From JAJDTQ01 sp965204235 (lineage in GTDB: Bacteria; Desulfobacterota; Binatia; UBA9968; JAJDTQ01), in assembly GCA_965204235.1 (NCBI GenBank), contig OZ241979.1:2108001-2172000 (forward strand): 64,000 bases of DNA. Direction: 5' to 3'. Shown piece by piece: positions 20,804 through 28,686 of this stretch. Both the position numbers and the translations under genes were made by a program. The notes beneath the pieces were generated by a model. That model searched no databases. It was not told the origin of the DNA and saw only the letters and a program-made list of their open reading frames with translations. Numbering within the stretch: the stretch's first letter is position 1; each line of letters starts with the position of its first letter.

Positions 20804-22123
20804 ATGCCTACGACCCGCGTCTCGGAGAGGCCGGCCTTCTTCTACGGCTGGTACATCGTGGCAACCGGCTTCCTGGTGCAGCTCGCGTGCCCCTTCTACC
20901 TTTCCAGCACCCTCGGCGTGTTGCTCAAGTCCATCACCGCGGACCTGGGCGTGTCCAGGGGCGTATTTTCGCTGATGCGCTCCCTGGAGCTCGTGGCCTA
21001 CGCCGGCGTGGCGCCGTGGGTGGGCTCCCTGCTGGACCGTTACGGCGCCCGCAGGCTCATGGTCATCGGAGCGGTGGTCTCGGTGGCGGGCTTCCTCCTG
21101 CTGGGATACGCCCGCAACTTCTGGGAGTTCACCGCCATACGGGTAGGGCTGGTGTCCATCGGCCATGCGCTGGTGTGCTACTTCGTGGTCAACGTCACCG
21201 TCTCCCGCTGGTTCGTGAAGAAGCGCGGCCGCGCCGTGGCCATCGCCCACGTGGGACAGGGGTTGTCCAAGACCACCATATCCGTGGTGGTGGCCTACCT
21301 CCTCACCGCCATCGGCTGGCGCCGGGTCTGGACGTTGTTCGGCGGGTTGGTGGTCTTCCTGGTCATGATCCCGGCGGCGGTGTGGATGCGCCGAAGCCCC
21401 GAGGACATGGGCCTCCATCCCGACGGCGGTCCCGGACCCTCCGCAACCGGACCCGGCCCGCGCCCCAACCCGTCCGCTGCCGGACCCGCGGCCGCCGACG
21501 CCACCTGGACCCGCCGGGAGGCGGCGCGCACGTCCACCTTCTGGCTCATCACGCTCATATTCAGCACCGTCGATCTCGGCATCGCCGGCTTCAACCTGCA
21601 CGTGTTCTCGTTCATCTCCGACATGGGCTACTCCACGCATCAGGCGGGGGTCGTGGTCATGGTCATCGCCGGGACCCAACTCGGCTCGGGCCTGCTGCTG
21701 GGCTTCCTCAGCGAACGGGTGAGCGTGCGCAAGGCGACGGCGCTGACGTTCGTGGTCCAGGCCGCGGGACTCGCCGCCGCCATGCAGACCGCGGACCTCA
21801 AGTGGCTGTACGCGGCCTTCTTCCTCTACGGCGCCGGTCTCGGCGGCGCGCAGGTGCTCCAGGAAGTGATGTGGGCCAACTACTTCGGCAGGCTGTCCCT
21901 CGGCACGGTCCGGGGTCTTAGCCTGCCCATACTGCTGCTCTTCGCGGCCGCGGGCGCGCCCTTCTTCGGCTACCTCTACGACTATACAGGCAGCTACGAC
22001 CTGTCCCTGACCCTCTTCGTCGCGGTGCAGGTCCTGTGCGCCGGACTGACGCTGCTCATACGGCGGCCGGTGAAGCAGGGCGGCCGCGGGGCCGGACGGG
22101 CCGTCGGACGGTCTCAGGTGTAA
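20804..22123 (+). CDS. MFS transporter (monocarboxylate / oxalate-formate type), paralogue 2
   Basis: A 439-residue MFS carrier, ATG 20804, 31 bases after its paralogue. Shared blocks include TADLGVSRGVFSLMRS, GHALVCYFVVNVTVSRWFV, RRSPEDMGLHPDG and SLGTVRG, while many membrane-face residues differ, so substrate ranges may have diverged. The central loop is Pro/Ala-rich and longer than in the first copy. It ends 8 bases before a family A repeat element that separates it from the convergent TRAP receptor. Confidence 0.85.
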   Translation: MPTTRVSERPAFFYGWYIVATGFLVQLACPFYLSSTLGVLLKSITADLGVSRGVFSLMRSLELVAYAGVAPWVGSLLDRYGARRLMVIGAVVSVAGFLLLGYARNFWEFTAIRVGLVSIGHALVCYFVVNVTVSRWFVKKRGRAVAIAHVGQGLSKTTISVVVAYLLTAIGWRRVWTLFGGLVVFLVMIPAAVWMRRSPEDMGLHPDGGPGPSATGPGPRPNPSAAGPAAADATWTRREAARTSTFWLITLIFSTVDLGIAGFNLHVFSFISDMGYSTHQAGVVVMVIAGTQLGSGLLLGFLSERVSVRKATALTFVVQAAGLAAAMQTADLKWLYAAFFLYGAGLGGAQVLQEVMWANYFGRLSLGTVRGLSLPILLLFAAAGAPFFGYLYDYTGSYDLSLTLFVAVQVLCAGLTLLIRRPVKQGGRGAGRAVGRSQV

Positions 22124-22131
22124 CGACTCAG

Positions 22132-22235
22132 GGAAACTCTGAACACTTGCCCCGTTCGTCCTGAGCGTAGCGAAGTCGAAGGACGCGTTTTCCCATAGGG
22201 AGAGGCGCCTCGAACCGGAATTGACCAGAGGTTCA
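22132..22235. repeat. Family A element, copy 2
   Basis: A 104-base copy with one 33-base-period unit, GGAAACTCTG at its left end and CAGAGGTTC at its right end, filling the gap between two convergent genes and abutting the dctP-like stop codon. Confidence 0.75.
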
Positions 22236-23288
22236 TCAGGTGTAACGGTAGGGGCGGCCCGCCTTTTCCATGGCGGCGTTGTAGTCGCGCAGGATCTTCA
22301 CCACCCGGGCGTTGCGCGGACTCTCCGCGGCCACCTCGTCCCAGAAGTCGCGCGCCTCGGCTTCCACCCTCGCCCACTCCCGGTCCGGGATGGAGGTGAG
22401 CTCCAGCTTCGTCCCCTCCACCCGCAGCCTGGCCTCGCCGCCCCAGTACCAGTGCTGGCGGTAGTAGTGCGAGCTGTCCATGCAGAGCCGGAACAACTCC
22501 TTGAGGTGCTCGGGCAGGGCAGCCCACTTCTCGGCGTTGGCGAAGTACGAACCGCACCACGCGCCCGAGATGTTGTTGGTGAGGAAATAGCGGGTGACGT
22601 CCGCCCAGCCCATGGTGTAGTCCTCGGTGATGCCGGACCAGGCGAGACCGTCGAGCTTCCCGGCCTCGACCGCGGCCCTGACCTCCTCCACGGGCAGGGT
22701 CACCGGCGCCACTCCGAAGCGGGACAGGAAGCGTCCCGCGGTGGGGAACGTGAACACGCGCAGCCCCTTGAGGTCGTCGAGGCTGCGGATGGGGTTGACG
22801 GTGTTGAAGTGGCAGGGGTCCCAGGCCCCGGCGCTCAGCCAGGTGACGCCTTCGACCTCGCCGTAGGCTTCCGCCCAGACCTCGTCGAGCCCCCATTGGT
22901 GGAACAGCACCGGCACGTCCAGGCTGTAGCGGCAGGCGAACGGGAAGTAACCGCCGAACACGGAGACGTCCACCGGCGCGGCGATGGAGTCGTCGTCCGA
23001 CTGCACCGCATCGACTGCGCCGCGCTGCATGGCGCGGAACAGCTCGTGGTGGGGCGCGAGCTGGTCCGCGAAGTACAGCTCGACCTCCATCTCGCCGTTG
23101 GCCGCCTTGTTGAACGACTCGATGGAGGGCTTGATCACGTGCTCGGCGAGCGAAGGACCCGCGTAGGTCTGGAGCCGCCACCGGATCTTCGTCTTCGACT
23201 GCGTATGGACCGCGGGCACAGCCACCGCGGCCGCACCCGCGGCGCCCACCACCGCCGCCTTCTTGAGAAAACCGCGTCTGCTCGTCAT
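22236..23288 (-). CDS. TRAP transporter substrate-binding protein (DctP-like)
   Basis: A periplasmic receptor of 350 residues with a Tat signal, MTSRRGFLKKAAVVGAAGAA, i.e. an SRRGFLK twin-arginine motif. The mature part has the DctP pattern (YAGPSLAEHVIKPSIESFNKAANGEMEVELYFADQLA split over two beta-alpha units) and a DLKGLRVF-type hinge motif. A GGGAGAGGGGGAAAG precedes the ATG. No DctQ or DctM membrane subunits are adjacent, so it must work with subunits encoded elsewhere. Its ligand may relate to the amidohydrolase and carriers that converge on it. Confidence 0.85.
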   Translation of the reverse strand: MTSRRGFLKKAAVVGAAGAAAVAVPAVHTQSKTKIRWRLQTYAGPSLAEHVIKPSIESFNKAANGEMEVELYFADQLAPHHELFRAMQRGAVDAVQSDDDSIAAPVDVSVFGGYFPFACRYSLDVPVLFHQWGLDEVWAEAYGEVEGVTWLSAGAWDPCHFNTVNPIRSLDDLKGLRVFTFPTAGRFLSRFGVAPVTLPVEEVRAAVEAGKLDGLAWSGITEDYTMGWADVTRYFLTNNISGAWCGSYFANAEKWAALPEHLKELFRLCMDSSHYYRQHWYWGGEARLRVEGTKLELTSIPDREWARVEAEARDFWDEVAAESPRNARVVKILRDYNAAMEKAGRPYRYT

Positions 23289-23326
23289 CTTTCCCCCTCT
23301 CCCACGGAGAGATTACTCCCCTTGGC

Positions 23327-23692
23327 TTAGCGGACTCTCTCCAGTTCGACGACCCTGCTTGCGAAGTTCACCACCAAACGATGATCCCGCAACAAACGCG
23401 TCCCGACGAGGATGTGGTTGCCAGAGACGAAAGTGGCCTCCACCTGAACGCTTCTCCCATGGAACGGGAAGTCCATCAGGAAGACTTCCTCTTCGACCAC
23501 TTGACCTCCGGCCAAGGCTGAAGTGACTTGGCCGACGTACCGCGGATGCAACGGTGTCCACAGAGCATCCGGCAACTCCAGATCTCCATTGAAGCCTGTA
23601 TCGACGATAGCCACCCAATCCTTGCCCGCGACCGAAAGTCGGATCGTCGGTGTGCCGTCGAGGGACACCGTTCCCTGAATCACCCTCGGCAT
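23327..23692 (-). CDS. Retropepsin-like clan AA aspartic protease
   Basis: A 121-residue protein with a single-domain retropepsin pattern: hydrophobic-DTG active site in VAIVDTGFNGDLELP (residues 27-41) and the second hydrophobic-G element ILVGTRLLRDHRLVVNF near the C-terminus. Such small bacterial proteins would dimerise to complete the two-Asp site. Its start overlaps the end of the upstream 83-residue gene by 13 bases, so the pair is translationally coupled. No signal peptide is present. The cellular target is unknown to me. Confidence 0.72.
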   Translation of the reverse strand: MPRVIQGTVSLDGTPTIRLSVAGKDWVAIVDTGFNGDLELPDALWTPLHPRYVGQVTSALAGGQVVEEEVFLMDFPFHGRSVQVEATFVSGNHILVGTRLLRDHRLVVNFASRVVELERVR

Positions 23693-23931
23693 CCCTTTTG
23701 GAAATAGGTTTCCGAACCCACGCGCACGAAGAACAGGGGAGTGTTGACTCCTTCCTCATCCCTTTGCGAGACCACGTCGCGTATGGAGTCGCCGAACCAG
23801 ATCCTGCCTTGCCCAGGGTCGATCCCCGCGGTCTGCCCGGTACGGTTGGAGACGTCGTGTTGCTGCCGATACCGAGCCCAGAACTGCTTCGCCTCCAAAG
23901 TGTCGTCTTTGGTCCAGTTGAACTGTTCCAT
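23680..23931 (-). CDS. Small partner protein of the clan AA protease
   Basis: An 83-residue protein starting at ATG 23931 with GGGAGA eight bases upstream. It reads MEQFNWTKDDTLEAKQFWAR and contains QTAGIDPGQGRIWFGDS and EEGVNTPLFFVRVG, a pattern I associate with short proteins encoded just before clan AA proteases. It may be a chaperone, antitoxin-like regulator or substrate of the protease. An upstream in-frame ATG at 24069 would overlap the GmrSD remnant and is less likely. Base composition is less GC-rich than the flanking core genes. Confidence 0.6.
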   Translation of the reverse strand: MEQFNWTKDDTLEAKQFWARYRQQHDVSNRTGQTAGIDPGQGRIWFGDSIRDVVSQRDEEGVNTPLFFVRVGSETYFQKGCRG

Positions 23932-24004
23932 ACTCGATGTCTCCCAGGCCAACGCAGGCAGTAACCGGAATCGTAGCGTCCAGGTATGCAGCGGCAAGCC
24001 TGAT

Positions 24005-24825
24005 CTATTGTCTGGCAATGCGTTGATCGGACCAAGCTGGCGAGTCTGGTCCTGGCCACTCGTCCGCAATGAGCTCCGTCATACGCTTGCTACGGTCACG
24101 AATTGCATTTTCATCCCACCCACGGTTCTTTGATTCGTCGAGCAGAACCCGATTCAAGCGAAGGGTACTGTGAGATTCAAGCGTGTTACGCTTATGCTCC
24201 CACCGAGCATTGGATGCCGCAGCGTTGAGCCTCTTGGTCACGAGTGTGAGGTTACCGATCGTATGTAAAAGCCGGTTGCGCTGATCTCTTGCTTCCGACT
24301 CATCCCCATTCTTAGGCAATGGCCAATGGGCTTCCCAGCTTTGAGGAAGCACATGCTCTATACTCAGATTCCTTGGACATTCGGATTTTTCCGCAAAAGA
24401 GGAAGAGGCCTTGAGGTGTTGCCGCTCAATGCCTTCGAGAACCAGTCTCAGTCGTCCCCGTGTCAGCAATGAGTAAAGGGGAAGCTCACTCAACCAGCGT
24501 CCGAGGACTGCGTCAGTCGGCCATGCCCTCGAGTCGAGCTTCTGTCTATGACCTCGCGCCGCTCAATCTCCTTAGTCGCCGTACTCACTTGCTGAAGCAC
24601 CACCGTGCTGAGGAAATGACGCGGCAACTTCTCTTCAACGATTGCGCTGTTTTCATTTGCTTTCCCAAGCTCCTCCAAGTAGGTATCCGCGATGTTGCTT
24701 ACGTTTTCCCACAGTGGTCCCCACTGGTCCTCCTCTGTCCAGACGTAACGTCGCTGAAACTCGGGAATCGTGTACCTGATGTCCTTGTTGAACAAGGCCT
24801 TGACCGTCATGATATTCGTATCCAT
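24005..24825 (-). pseudogene. GmrSD-type (DUF262/DUF1524) restriction gene with internal deletion
   Basis: Two pieces of one modification-dependent restriction enzyme. The 5' piece starts at ATG 24825 (AGGAGG-like site upstream) and gives a DUF262 N-terminus (IRYTIPEFQRRYVWTEEDQW) up to REVID, just where the GQQR motif should follow. The frame then shifts near 24555 into KLDSRAWPTDAV and a DUF1524 HNH-like C-terminus (LSIEHVLPQSWEAHW, LHTIGNLTLVTKRLNA). Several hundred residues of the middle are missing, including the nucleotide-hydrolysis motif. Family members are usually about 550-700 residues, so this is inactive unless the fragments have a new role. Confidence 0.75.
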
Positions 24826-24989
24826 GGTTGTTTCCTCCCAAATGATGAAGAAAGCCCCAAGGGATCGGCTATGCTCAGGATCGCGAGGAGCATAACGTAC
24901 TGTCAAGGGGCGAGTTGCGGTTACAATACGGACCGGCGGGCCAAATGTCAACCGACGGTGCAGGGCACGGTTATCCATGGAAGACGAGG

Positions 24990-26063
24990 CTACGGCGAGT
25001 AGGTCTTGCCCTTGCGGTCGGTGACGAACAACTCGGAGGGAAGCTCGGTGCCGACGCCCTTCTTGCGCGCCGCTTCGTACAGGACCCTTGCGGTGGCAGC
25101 GAACTGGATGCCCATGCCCGTGTTGTTCTTGAACACGATGATCTCCCGGTCGTTCTCCCGGCCGGGGCATTGACCGGTCAGGAGTTCGCCCAACTCGTGC
25201 AGGTCCTCTTCCCGGATGAGTCCGCGTTGTATCCGGGGGTAGATCTCCGCCTGGCGGTCGAGGAAGACCTGCTGCCGGAAACCCACCACGATGCGGTCCG
25301 CACGCTCGATCACGGCGTCGTCCAGCTCGTGGCGCGCTAGGTAGCTGTCCCCGCCCACGATGCTGTTGACGAAGGCGCCCTCCTCCAGCCACTCGCCCTC
25401 GATGACCGGGTCCACCGTGTTGGTGGCCGCGGTGACCATGTCGCTGCCGCGCACCGCCTCCTCCGCGGAACGCACCGGGACGATCTCCACGCCGGCCTGC
25501 TCGGTCATCTCCTCGGCGAACCGCTCCCGGTTGGCCCGGGTGGGGCTGAACACCTTGACCTTGTGGAGTTGGCGCACCGCGCACGCCGCAAGCAACTGCG
25601 TCCTGGCCTGCTCCCCGCTGCCCACCAGTCCCATCACCCGGGCGTCCCCGCGGGCCAGATGCCTGGCCGCCACGCCGCTGGTGGCGCCGACGCGGAAGAC
25701 CGAGACGTAGTGGTCGTCCATGATGGACAGCAGCGAGCAGTCCTCCATGTCGAACAGGAAGACGAGGCCCACGTAGTCTCCGGGGTAGATCCTCCTCTTG
25801 GCGCCTGCGACTTCCTCTTCGTCCGAGAAGGTCGAGTCGATGCGGAGGCCCATGGACTTCATCCCCGGCACCAGCCCCATGATGTTGTTGAAGTAGTACT
25901 GGAAGCCCGGCCTCTTGCCCGGGGCCTGCACCCGGATCCGGGCCCGGGGGGAGTTGACCGCGCTGCCCTCGCCCATCTCCCGATACGCCTGCTCGATGGC
26001 GTCGATCTCGTCCGCCATGGGCACCAGCCCCTCCAACTGTTCGTTCTTGAGCACCAGGACCAT
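24990..26063 (-). CDS. Ornithine cyclodeaminase / mu-crystallin family protein
   Basis: A 357-residue NAD(P)-dependent protein of the OCD family. The N-terminal dimer domain leads to the Rossmann fold with the dinucleotide motif VMGLVGSGEQARTQLLAA, then VKVFSPTRANRERFAEEM. Family members act on ornithine, alanine, ketimines or related amines, so the substrate stays open. ATG 26063 follows an AGGAGG at 26071-26076, right at the edge of a family A repeat element, beyond which lies the molybdopterin oxidoreductase gene in the same direction. Confidence 0.82.
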   Translation of the reverse strand: MVLVLKNEQLEGLVPMADEIDAIEQAYREMGEGSAVNSPRARIRVQAPGKRPGFQYYFNNIMGLVPGMKSMGLRIDSTFSDEEEVAGAKRRIYPGDYVGLVFLFDMEDCSLLSIMDDHYVSVFRVGATSGVAARHLARGDARVMGLVGSGEQARTQLLAACAVRQLHKVKVFSPTRANRERFAEEMTEQAGVEIVPVRSAEEAVRGSDMVTAATNTVDPVIEGEWLEEGAFVNSIVGGDSYLARHELDDAVIERADRIVVGFRQQVFLDRQAEIYPRIQRGLIREEDLHELGELLTGQCPGRENDREIIVFKNNTGMGIQFAATARVLYEAARKKGVGTELPSELFVTDRKGKTYSP

Positions 26064-26078
26064 TGCCGTTCCTCCTAA

Positions 26079-26221
26079 GGAAACCCTGGACGATTGCCCC
26101 CGTTCGTCTTGGGCGTAGCGAAGCGAAGAACTCCGTTCGTCCTGAGCGTAGCGCAGCGAAGTCGAAGGACGCGCTTCTTCATGGGGAAAGGCCCATCGAG
26201 CCGGCATGGAACCGAGGTTCC
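26079..26221. repeat. Family A element, copy 3
   Basis: A 143-base copy with two 33-base-period units; left end GGAAACCCTG, right end CCGAGGTTCC. It abuts the stop codon of the molybdopterin oxidoreductase gene and ends next to the Shine-Dalgarno of the following OCD gene, so it sits exactly between two co-directional genes. Confidence 0.75.
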
Positions 26222-28618
26222 CTAACCTTCCGCCGGGCGCACCCGGCACAGGGACGACCGGTGCGGCAGCGAACCGCTGATGGGGTCCCTGTGCTCCGCG
26301 TCCACCAGTCCGTTGGGGTTGGCGCCGGCCTCGGAGTAGGGGTCGTGCCCCGGCAGGTCGAGCTCCGGGCACGGCTGCCACCAGCCGTGCTGCACGCACA
26401 CCACGCCGGGCAGTATGTGCCCGGTGAGGCGGCTGCGGACCCTGACGGCGCCCTTCGGGCTCTCCACCCACATCCAGCGCCCCTGCTCGATGCCGTGCTC
26501 CCGGGCCGTGTCCGGATGGAGTTCGGCGGTGGGCTCCGGCGCGGCCTTGCGAAGACCGGGCAGGGCGCGCTGCTGACTGTGGATGAAGGTCGTGAACTTG
26601 GCGTTGGTCAGGACCAACGGGTAGGCCGCGGCCACGTCCGGCCGGCGCAACGGGCTCAGGCTCGGCTCCTCGTACTCCGGCAGGGGCGGGAACCCGTGCC
26701 GGGCGAGCCGGTGCGAATAGATCTCCACCCTGCCGGAGGGGTTGGCGAAGCCCCTCGGTCGGCCCCGCGGGTCGGACTCCGCGTACTTCCGATGGCGTGG
26801 GTCCGCGGCGAGGGTCACGCCGCCGGGCGTGGCCTTGACCTCATCCAGGGTCATGCCCGTGGGCTCCAGTTGATGGGAGTAGGCCGCGGCCACGTCACCG
26901 TCCCAGAAGTCGCTCCCCATGCCCATGCGCCTGGCCAGCTCGAACACCACCCGGGTGTCCGAACGCCGCTCCGCCAGGGGCTCCACCACCCGCGGCCGGT
27001 ACTGGAGGTGGGACCGGGCGTCCACCCGATGGCGGAAGCCGCCCACCAGGTGCTCCATCTCGAGGAAGCTGGCCGCGGGCAGCACGTAGTCGCACAGTTG
27101 GGCGGTGGGCGTCATGAAGAGCTCGGTGGCCACCGCCAAGTCCAGTGCGCAGAGGGCCTCGCGCCCGCGCCGGGTGTCGCCGTTGGACAGCACCGTGTTG
27201 GATCCCAGGTTGAGGAGGGCGCGGACCGGATACGGCCGCCCGTCGAGTATGGCCGTGTAGATGTCGTGGGCCGCGCACGCTCCGGGGCTCGCGGGCGGCC
27301 CCAGCGGCTTCTCGGCCAAGCCGATGCGCTTGGCGGCCGCGTCCGCGGGAAGGAACTCCTTGCCCTCCACGCCCCGGAGGGGGACCATGGGCAGGATCCG
27401 GTTGCCTCCGGGCGCGTCGATGTCGCCCAGCAGGGCGTACAGGACGGAGATGGCGCGGCTCGTCTGGGTGGCGTTGGTGTGCTGGCCCACGCCGTTCCAC
27501 ATGAACATGCTCACCGGTCGGTTGCGGCCGAGGACCCGCGCGGCTTCACGGACTTGGGCCGCGGGCGCCCGGGTGACAGACTCCGAGCGTTCCGGCGCGT
27601 GGGACGCGGCGAGCCGCGCCAGGGCGGTCAACGCGGTCTCGCACCGGACCGCGGCGCCGTCGGCAAGGGTCACGCCCACGGTCTCCCGGAGGGCGGGCCG
27701 GACCCCGCCGCGTTCGCACGCCCGGGTCTCGGGATCATAGGAAGCGGGCCGGTCCGAGCCCTCGTCCCAGACCACGTACCGGTGGGGGCTGCCCCCGGAC
27801 GCGAGGTCGGCCTCGGTGAGCGCCTCCCCGGTGTCCGTGCGCAGGAGGAACGGGCCGTTGGTCCAGTCGCGCACGAAGGCTTCGTCGTAGAGCCCCTCCA
27901 CCATCAGGACGTGGATCAGGGCCAGGGCCAGGGCGCCGTCGCTGCCCGGGCGCACCTGGAGCAGGACGTCGGCCTGACCGCCGACGCCGACCTTTCGCGG
28001 GTCCACCGCCACCAGCTTCATGCCCCGTTTGCGGGCGGCGACGATGTCCTGGGCCAGCAGGAGCGAGGTGGAGCTCGGGTTGTGGCCCCACAGCAGGAAG
28101 GCGCCGCTGCGGGCCACGTCGGGCGCGGGTTGAGGCACGCCGAAGGTGTAGCCGAACACGGTGTCCCGATGCCAGTTGCACACGTGGGTGGTGGAGACCG
28201 AGTTGGGGCTCCCGATGAGGTTGAGCAGGCGCGTGGACCACTGGTTCACGTCGTCCACGGAGGTGCCGCTGGCGGTCCCCCGGGCCATGGCGATGGCTTC
28301 GGGGCCGTGGCGGCGCTTGATGTCGAGCAGGCGGGCCGCGATGTCGTCCAGGGCGTCGTCCCAGCCCACCCGCTGCCAGCCCGGATCGTCCGCTCCCTTG
28401 GGCCGGGTGCGTCGCAACGGATAGTCCAGGCGTTGGTGGTTGTACACCAACTCCGGGGCGGCCTTGCCCTTGACGCAGATGGCGCCGCCGTTGGGATGGT
28501 CGTGGTCGGCGTCGAGCCGGGTCACCCGTCCGTCCTCTACCGTGGCGACCGTGGCGCAGTGCGCGGTGCACAGCACGCAATAGCCGCGGACCTTCTCGAC
28601 GTGTGGATGCTTCGTCAT
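26222..28618 (-). CDS. Molybdopterin-dependent oxidoreductase (DMSO reductase superfamily)
   Basis: A 798-residue catalytic subunit. The N-terminal CxxCxxxC...C for a [4Fe-4S] cluster is seen in YCVLCTAHCATV and ICVKGKAAPE; the molybdopterin domains follow, with THVCNWHRD as a possible Mo-ligand cysteine region, and the C-terminal dinucleotide-binding barrel has PLVLTNAKFTTFIHSQQR. There is no Tat signal, so it is probably cytoplasmic. No separate FeS or membrane subunit is adjacent; the FAD protein 68 bases upstream may be its redox partner. Substrate unknown. moaC for the cofactor lies in the same direction further upstream. Confidence 0.85.
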   Translation of the reverse strand: MTKHPHVEKVRGYCVLCTAHCATVATVEDGRVTRLDADHDHPNGGAICVKGKAAPELVYNHQRLDYPLRRTRPKGADDPGWQRVGWDDALDDIAARLLDIKRRHGPEAIAMARGTASGTSVDDVNQWSTRLLNLIGSPNSVSTTHVCNWHRDTVFGYTFGVPQPAPDVARSGAFLLWGHNPSSTSLLLAQDIVAARKRGMKLVAVDPRKVGVGGQADVLLQVRPGSDGALALALIHVLMVEGLYDEAFVRDWTNGPFLLRTDTGEALTEADLASGGSPHRYVVWDEGSDRPASYDPETRACERGGVRPALRETVGVTLADGAAVRCETALTALARLAASHAPERSESVTRAPAAQVREAARVLGRNRPVSMFMWNGVGQHTNATQTSRAISVLYALLGDIDAPGGNRILPMVPLRGVEGKEFLPADAAAKRIGLAEKPLGPPASPGACAAHDIYTAILDGRPYPVRALLNLGSNTVLSNGDTRRGREALCALDLAVATELFMTPTAQLCDYVLPAASFLEMEHLVGGFRHRVDARSHLQYRPRVVEPLAERRSDTRVVFELARRMGMGSDFWDGDVAAAYSHQLEPTGMTLDEVKATPGGVTLAADPRHRKYAESDPRGRPRGFANPSGRVEIYSHRLARHGFPPLPEYEEPSLSPLRRPDVAAAYPLVLTNAKFTTFIHSQQRALPGLRKAAPEPTAELHPDTAREHGIEQGRWMWVESPKGAVRVRSRLTGHILPGVVCVQHGWWQPCPELDLPGHDPYSEAGANPNGLVDAEHRDPISGSLPHRSSLCRVRPAEG

Positions 28619-28686
28619 CTGCGGAAACCCCCGGCTGAAGGCGGGCGGACCGCGTCCCCCGCAAGGCCCGGCGACGGGTTCGAGCG

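Noticed and set aside
24902..24907. TTGACA on the minus strand as a promoter for the broken GmrSD gene
   Set aside because: The -35 is perfect but no acceptable -10 lies 16-18 bases downstream; too weak to list as a feature.
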